This document shows positions 63,301-64,000 of a stretch of DNA of 64,000 bases, piece by piece. The stretch covers positions 10,972,586 through 11,036,585 of the forward strand of contig NC_019860.2 in the NCBI RefSeq assembly GCF_002234675.1, written 5' to 3'. Each line of letters begins with the position of its first letter. Position 1 is the stretch's first letter. Below the pieces are notes generated by a model. It ran no database searches. It had not been told where the DNA came from and saw nothing but the letters and a program-made list of their open reading frames with translations. The translations under genes and the position numbers were made by a program. This DNA comes from Oryzias latipes (lineage: Eukaryota > Chordata > Actinopteri > Beloniformes > Adrianichthyidae).

Positions 63301-63891
63301 TCTCTTCCCAACTGCTTCTGTTTTAGGTTTTGGACTGGGTGGAGCAGCATGGAGAGGTTTTCCTGAACAAACACACGGGTGTGGGGAAGTCCTTGCACCG
63401 GGCACGGGCGCTGCAGAAGCGACACGATGACTTTCAGCAGGTTGCACAGGTAAAACACAGATATGACACATGACTTAAGGTTGTAAAATGTTCACTTTTC
63501 TTACTTTCAGCAAAAGTTGTGGAAGTGAAATGTTTTGCACTGTTTGTGTGTTTTCATTTTTTTTTTCCCTGTAGCAACAATGAAGGTGCGATAATACATC
63601 TGCTCATTTACATTCTATGTGATTCAGAATACGTACACCAATGCAGAGAAGCTTCTGGAGGCAGCAGACCAGTTGGCGCAGTCTGGAGAGTGTGAGGAAG
63701 AGGAGATCTACCAGGCAGCCAGAGACCTGGAGCTGCGAATGCAGGTACATATGAAAGGAAGAAGATGTTTAAACGGTGCAGTATAGAGTGTCTTATATTG
63801 TTTATGTGCGTTTCAGGCCTTCATTCAGCGCGTTGAACAGAGGAAGCTGCTGCTGGACCTCGCCGTATCCTTCTACACGCACACAAAGGAG
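39389..63891 (+). CDS. KALRN: Kalirin, N-terminal part: Sec14 domain and first spectrin repeats (14 exons, continues beyond window)
   Basis: Kalirin is a dual Rho-GEF (Rac1/RhoG and RhoA) that shapes dendritic spines and the cytoskeleton. Exons: 39389-39443, 58949-59023, 59106-59220, 59750-59942, 60027-60250, 60321-60636, 61293-61415, 61501-61692, 61790-61921, 61996-62130, 62225-62317, 63327-63449, 63628-63744, 63817-63891. All are GT-AG with matching phase and give 656 residues. Exon 1 starts MNPADGG, like mammalian kalirin. The Sec14/CRAL-TRIO domain spans about residues 30-200 ([29 protein letters not shown]). Spectrin repeats follow ([41 protein letters not shown]). RHDDF, RKLLLD and SFYTHTKE favour KALRN over TRIO. 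The GEF, SH3 and kinase parts would lie to the right. Intron 1 is 19.5 kb. Confidence 0.93.
40187..40419. mobile_element. TIR element family B, copy 4, internally deleted
   Basis: Both ends are present: CAATGACTGTAGATGAGAAC / TGGACTGAG at the left, and ACTCAGTCCAGTTCTCTTAT / ACAGTCAATGG at the right. The element is only 233 bp because most of the interior is missing. It lies in KALRN intron 1. Confidence 0.7.
40462..40690 (+). mobile_element. tRNA-derived SINE in KALRN intron 1
   Basis: A head-like stretch (GGGCGGCCGTGGTGCAG, GGTTCCCGGCTTGCC) is followed by a body with CACTGAACCCCACAATGCCC, GTTGGCGCCATC and GTGTGTGAATG, then the tail AGTAAAGCGCTATACAAGTA. It is the same family as the reverse copy at 11508-11738. 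Confidence 0.7.
42060..42546 (-). mobile_element. TACGTTCACAC-type MITE, reverse copy with intact right end
   Basis: Ends at 42546 with TGTGAACGTAGCATTAC, the inverted family terminus. Internal landmarks are GATTGGTCAAAGTTCAAGTG, CGTGCATAAATGCACATTTG and GACTTCATTGGAGGTGGTC. No coding sequence. Confidence 0.65.
42660..43050. repeat. Dispersed repeat shared with 1250-1660
   Basis: Shares TCAAGGGAACTGCATAACAC, CCCCTTAAGATG and CAACCCAAAAACCC with the left-end region at moderate divergence. The class is unknown. Confidence 0.45.
43055..45200. other. KALRN intron 1, nothing recognised
   Basis: AT-rich intronic sequence. I see no exon, transposon protein or clear terminal repeats in it. Confidence 0.4.
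45207..45638. mobile_element. MITE with 27-bp terminal inverted repeats
   Basis: The left end, GGCTGAATCCAAATTGCTTC then CCTACCC, is mirrored at the right (...GGGTGGGGAAGCAATTTGG then ATTCGGCC) with two mismatches. The 432-bp interior has no transposase. A more diverged relative lies at 55595-55945. Confidence 0.75.
45790..48748 (+). mobile_element. Rex/L2-like non-LTR retrotransposon, 5'-truncated
   Basis: An 844-codon intact frame (45807-48341) is followed by a 3' region with GATGGAAATTAGCC and CATATTTACAG. It ends in short AAATAAATA units rather than poly(A), as in L2/Rex-type LINEs. The 5' end is missing inside the endonuclease. It lies in KALRN intron 1, sense to the gene. Confidence 0.8.
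45807..48341 (+). CDS. Endonuclease (partial) and reverse transcriptase of a Rex/L2-like LINE
   Basis: Residues 1-110 are the C-terminal half of an AP-type endonuclease: [27 protein letters not shown] and the terminal SDHNLI motif with its catalytic His. The RT follows: [18 protein letters not shown] at about residue 405, [51 protein letters not shown] and the active site [11 protein letters not shown] at about residue 570. The C-terminus resembles Rex1/CR1/L2 proteins. There are no internal stops, suggesting fairly recent insertion. The missing N-terminal endonuclease makes self-mobility unlikely. Confidence 0.85.
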   Translation: MSIILIGIYRPPSSSNEFYEQLEDILKQCNWKKEILLFGDFNVNWLDKTSRKKLESVVNRHDLVQLIQGPTRITKSTETCIDLVFSNRQERIYKTYNLVTGLSDHNLILFSRKLPKHRSLCPLNKPVKQVKIPQSETKNLETTLKGVNWSEHLLHDQVNENCKKFTKILQDILLQFKKEVKARHQKGHLPWLNDKIWKLMKQRDKALKMFMKTKSTSNRLLFTSLRNKVTAEIRHAKANFFINARINLKGNAKEVWTHIHKLAGCFTATRNISEIKLKKGPSNDPLDIADAFNRYFVTSAINLTQTLSPVTIQPVVMPASVIEPTFSLSPVSQEQIGKILDGFKNSKAEDAFGLSTLIIKTHKESLVCPITTIINTSINTSTFPDLWKTSVITPILKSGDPTEISNYRPISILPVVSKVLEKCVAEQLVGHLNYSFYNLHQMQFGFRKHHSTETAVCFLLENLKLKIDRGGVVGAVFLDLKKAFDTVNRDILIEKLHHFNLSPRTLLWLESYLTCRKQQVRVNNTTSSCGENQLGLPQGSSLSPLLFSLYINDLPSCCPPNVQCQLYADDAVIYVHARDRYQAAQELTSAMNKISEWLQKSQLILNVSKTVCMYFSKSSTNQDTPPVLINGTAIQSVSEYKYLGITIDTQLTFKSHIKKVVNSIKFNLSNFRHIRNNLTLEAAKLYYNAMIVSQMTYCMTSWASACRTILKPLQTVHKQALKTLDKKPKSHHNCKILQKHNLLSFNNMIQHTDCILVYKILHGLAPPPLQDFVKKRQNRSTRASSRGDCIIPSRKSSFGQTVFSFRASQTWNTIPESIRELSTLPSFSKQLRSWLLENQTCTHS
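49270..50590. other. KALRN intron 1 between LINE and gypsy, nothing recognised
   Basis: No exon or transposon protein identified. A GC-richer stretch at about 49580-50060 could be a solo LTR or repeat fragment, but I could not match its ends. Confidence 0.35.
50602..50924 (-). repeat. 3' LTR of the gypsy element
   Basis: TGACACAAGG... to ...GACATGACA in plus-strand reading, 323 bp, ending in TG/CA. It carries a TATAAATA box-like stretch near 50740. A G-rich polypurine tract (ATGGGGGGTTC on the minus strand) abuts it at 50925-50936. Confidence 0.95.
50985..53745 (-). pseudogene. gypsy pol (RT, RNase H, integrase, chromodomain), interrupted
   Basis: The RT block (53745-52771) contains [19 protein letters not shown] and the active site [15 protein letters not shown] at 52773-52771 interrupts pol between the RT and RNase H. 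The same frame then continues through RNase H ([14 protein letters not shown], the [11 protein letters not shown] block), the integrase zinc finger (HxxxH and CSVCARNK) and the core catalytic region ([37 protein letters not shown]) to 51397. A shift and short deletion near 51400-51440 put the last part ([22 protein letters not shown]) in another frame. A further shift near 51075-51095 breaks the chromodomain. Not functional as it stands. Confidence 0.88.
53742..55161 (-). pseudogene. gypsy gag and aspartic protease, frameshifted
   Basis: Starts at the ATG at 55161 ([20 protein letters not shown], coiled-coil-like). The frame changes at a run of nine C (minus strand) at 54926-54918, and the capsid continues in another frame ([14 protein letters not shown]) to 53742. 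Near 54240-54200 the zinc knuckle reads [14 protein letters not shown]: the last Cys of the CCHC pattern is Arg. The protease active site is visible as [12 protein letters not shown] at about 54085-54050. The frame's stop overlaps the pol start (ATGA at 53745-53742). Confidence 0.85.
55178..55500 (-). repeat. 5' LTR of the gypsy element
   Basis: 323 bp, identical to the other LTR by my alignment except for one T/A difference in the A-rich stretch near 55440. The gag start at 55161 is only 17 bases inside the LTR edge, leaving little room for a classical primer-binding site. Confidence 0.95.
55595..55945. repeat. Diverged relative of the 45207-45638 MITE
   Basis: Shares collinear text with it, for example CTATGGCCTCTCCTTACCA-like, AAACTTCTGTGCATCAGAGC, AAATGCCCCTACAATTGGAG and GAATTCGGC at the end. 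Termini are eroded. Confidence 0.55.
55950..57815. other. KALRN intron 1, nothing recognised
   Basis: AT-rich intronic sequence. No exon-like block, tRNA or clear terminal repeats found. Minus-strand open frames here lack any recognisable motif. Confidence 0.4.
57820..58245 (+). mobile_element. TACGTTCACAC-type MITE, forward copy
   Basis: Starts AAGCTACGTTCACACCACC and follows the family: CACTTTCAATGAAAAGTCTA, CTCGGATTTGGTAGTGACGT, GACCATTTGAAAATTG and GCTTCGACATTTTGCGCC. The right end is unclear. It lies in KALRN intron 1. Confidence 0.65.
58690..58815 (+). repeat. tRNA-derived SINE fragment
   Basis: The tRNA-like head GTTGTAGCTCAGTGGATTAA is followed by TAGTTGGTTGTC, with a degraded box B. 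The tail is AAAGTGCCTGCTAATGGCC, like many fish SINE 3' ends. It is shortened in the middle. Confidence 0.6.
59270..59626. mobile_element. MITE in KALRN intron 3
   Basis: Left end AGCTACGTTCACACCGAATG, right end ATTACGTTCAGTGTGAACGC, imperfectly inverted. The interior differs from the other TACGTTCACAC copies (GCGTCAGACACGTGTTTGCC), so it is a related but separate subfamily. Confidence 0.6.
60637..61292 (+). other. KALRN intron 6, nothing recognised
   Basis: AT-rich intron between exons ending at 60636 and starting at 61293. No repeats or other genes seen. Confidence 0.5.
62408..62840 (+). mobile_element. TACGTTCACAC-type MITE in KALRN intron 11
   Basis: Starts AAGCTACGTTCACACCGCCC and contains AACGCACTTTCAAGTGACCA, GACTGAACTTTGACCAACCA, GCATTTGGTAGTGGCG and ACCGTTTGAAAATTGATCAT. 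The right terminus is not clear. Confidence 0.65.
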
Positions 63892-63962
63892 GTAGCACAC
63901 ACCTTTTTAGTATTTCAAATCATTCTGAGCTGCACTTTAAAGTAAGGCATCTTCTTATAAAT

Positions 63963-64000
63963 CAGGGGTCGGGAACCTTTTTGGCCAAGAGAGCCATAAA
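63963..64000 (+). mobile_element. Start of a second hAT element (window edge)
   Basis: The last 38 bases, beginning CAGGGGTCGGGAACC, are identical to the first 38 bases of the hAT element at 15723. The rest is beyond the window, in the KALRN intron after exon 14. Confidence 0.85.

Noticed and set aside
58949..63891. TRIO instead of kalirin
   Set aside because: [19 protein letters not shown] and the MNP start match kalirin; TRIO has a long Ala/Gly-rich N-terminus. IQCB1 and KALRN are also both on human chromosome 3q.

Overview
The window comes from a teleost fish nuclear genome. It has vertebrate genes split into many GT-AG exons and typical fish repeats: Tc1/mariner, RTE/Expander-like, Tx1-type L1 and Rex/L2-like LINEs, hAT elements, tRNA-derived SINEs and a chromodomain Ty3/gypsy. 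The repeat mix suggests a percomorph, perhaps medaka-like. That species-level guess is inference only.

Three protein genes are well supported. (1) EFR3B, minus strand, about 17.8 to 2.5 kb, is the plasma-membrane anchor of the PI4KA lipid kinase complex. All 22 coding exons could be placed, including a proposed first exon with only 7 coding bases. (2) IQCB1 (nephrocystin-5), minus strand, about 33.7 to 21.75 kb, is a ciliary and centrosomal IQ-motif protein. All 14 coding exons could be placed and give 624 residues. A non-coding first exon and an X-box plus CRE promoter cluster lie upstream. (3) KALRN (kalirin), plus strand, starts in a GC-rich 5' region at 39.4 kb. After a 19.5-kb first intron it continues from 58.95 kb with the Sec14 domain and spectrin repeats and runs off the right end; 14 exons (656 residues) are visible. 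IQCB1 and KALRN are head to head, and the roughly 5 kb between them is mostly L1 debris. Between EFR3B and IQCB1 is one weak, unassigned candidate coding region with SLPRG repeats (19.7-20.7 kb).

Most of the rest is transposon-derived. 0-2.5 kb: Tc1 remnant and the region downstream of EFR3B. 4.8-7.1 kb: decayed LINE inside an EFR3B intron. 8.5-10 kb: a TIR element and about 60 ATCT repeats. 15.3-16.9 kb: a hAT element with a perfect 8-bp target duplication, inserted into an older TIR element in EFR3B intron 1. 26.9-29.05 kb: an RTE-type LINE with an intact RT frame but no endonuclease, in an IQCB1 intron. 33.9-37.3 kb: three L1 insertions, one nested in another. 45.7-49.3 kb: a Rex/L2-like LINE inside a TIR element. 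50.6-55.5 kb: a very recent gypsy element whose two 323-bp LTRs differ at one position, but whose reading frames carry several breaks. The last 38 bases begin a second hAT copy.

The three genes act separately: phosphoinositide supply at the plasma membrane, cilium assembly, and Rho-GEF signalling. I found no operon-like or defence-type system. The points most worth following are the IQCB1 promoter split by an L1, the local triplication at an IQCB1 splice acceptor, the nested transposons that give a relative insertion order, and the young but broken gypsy.
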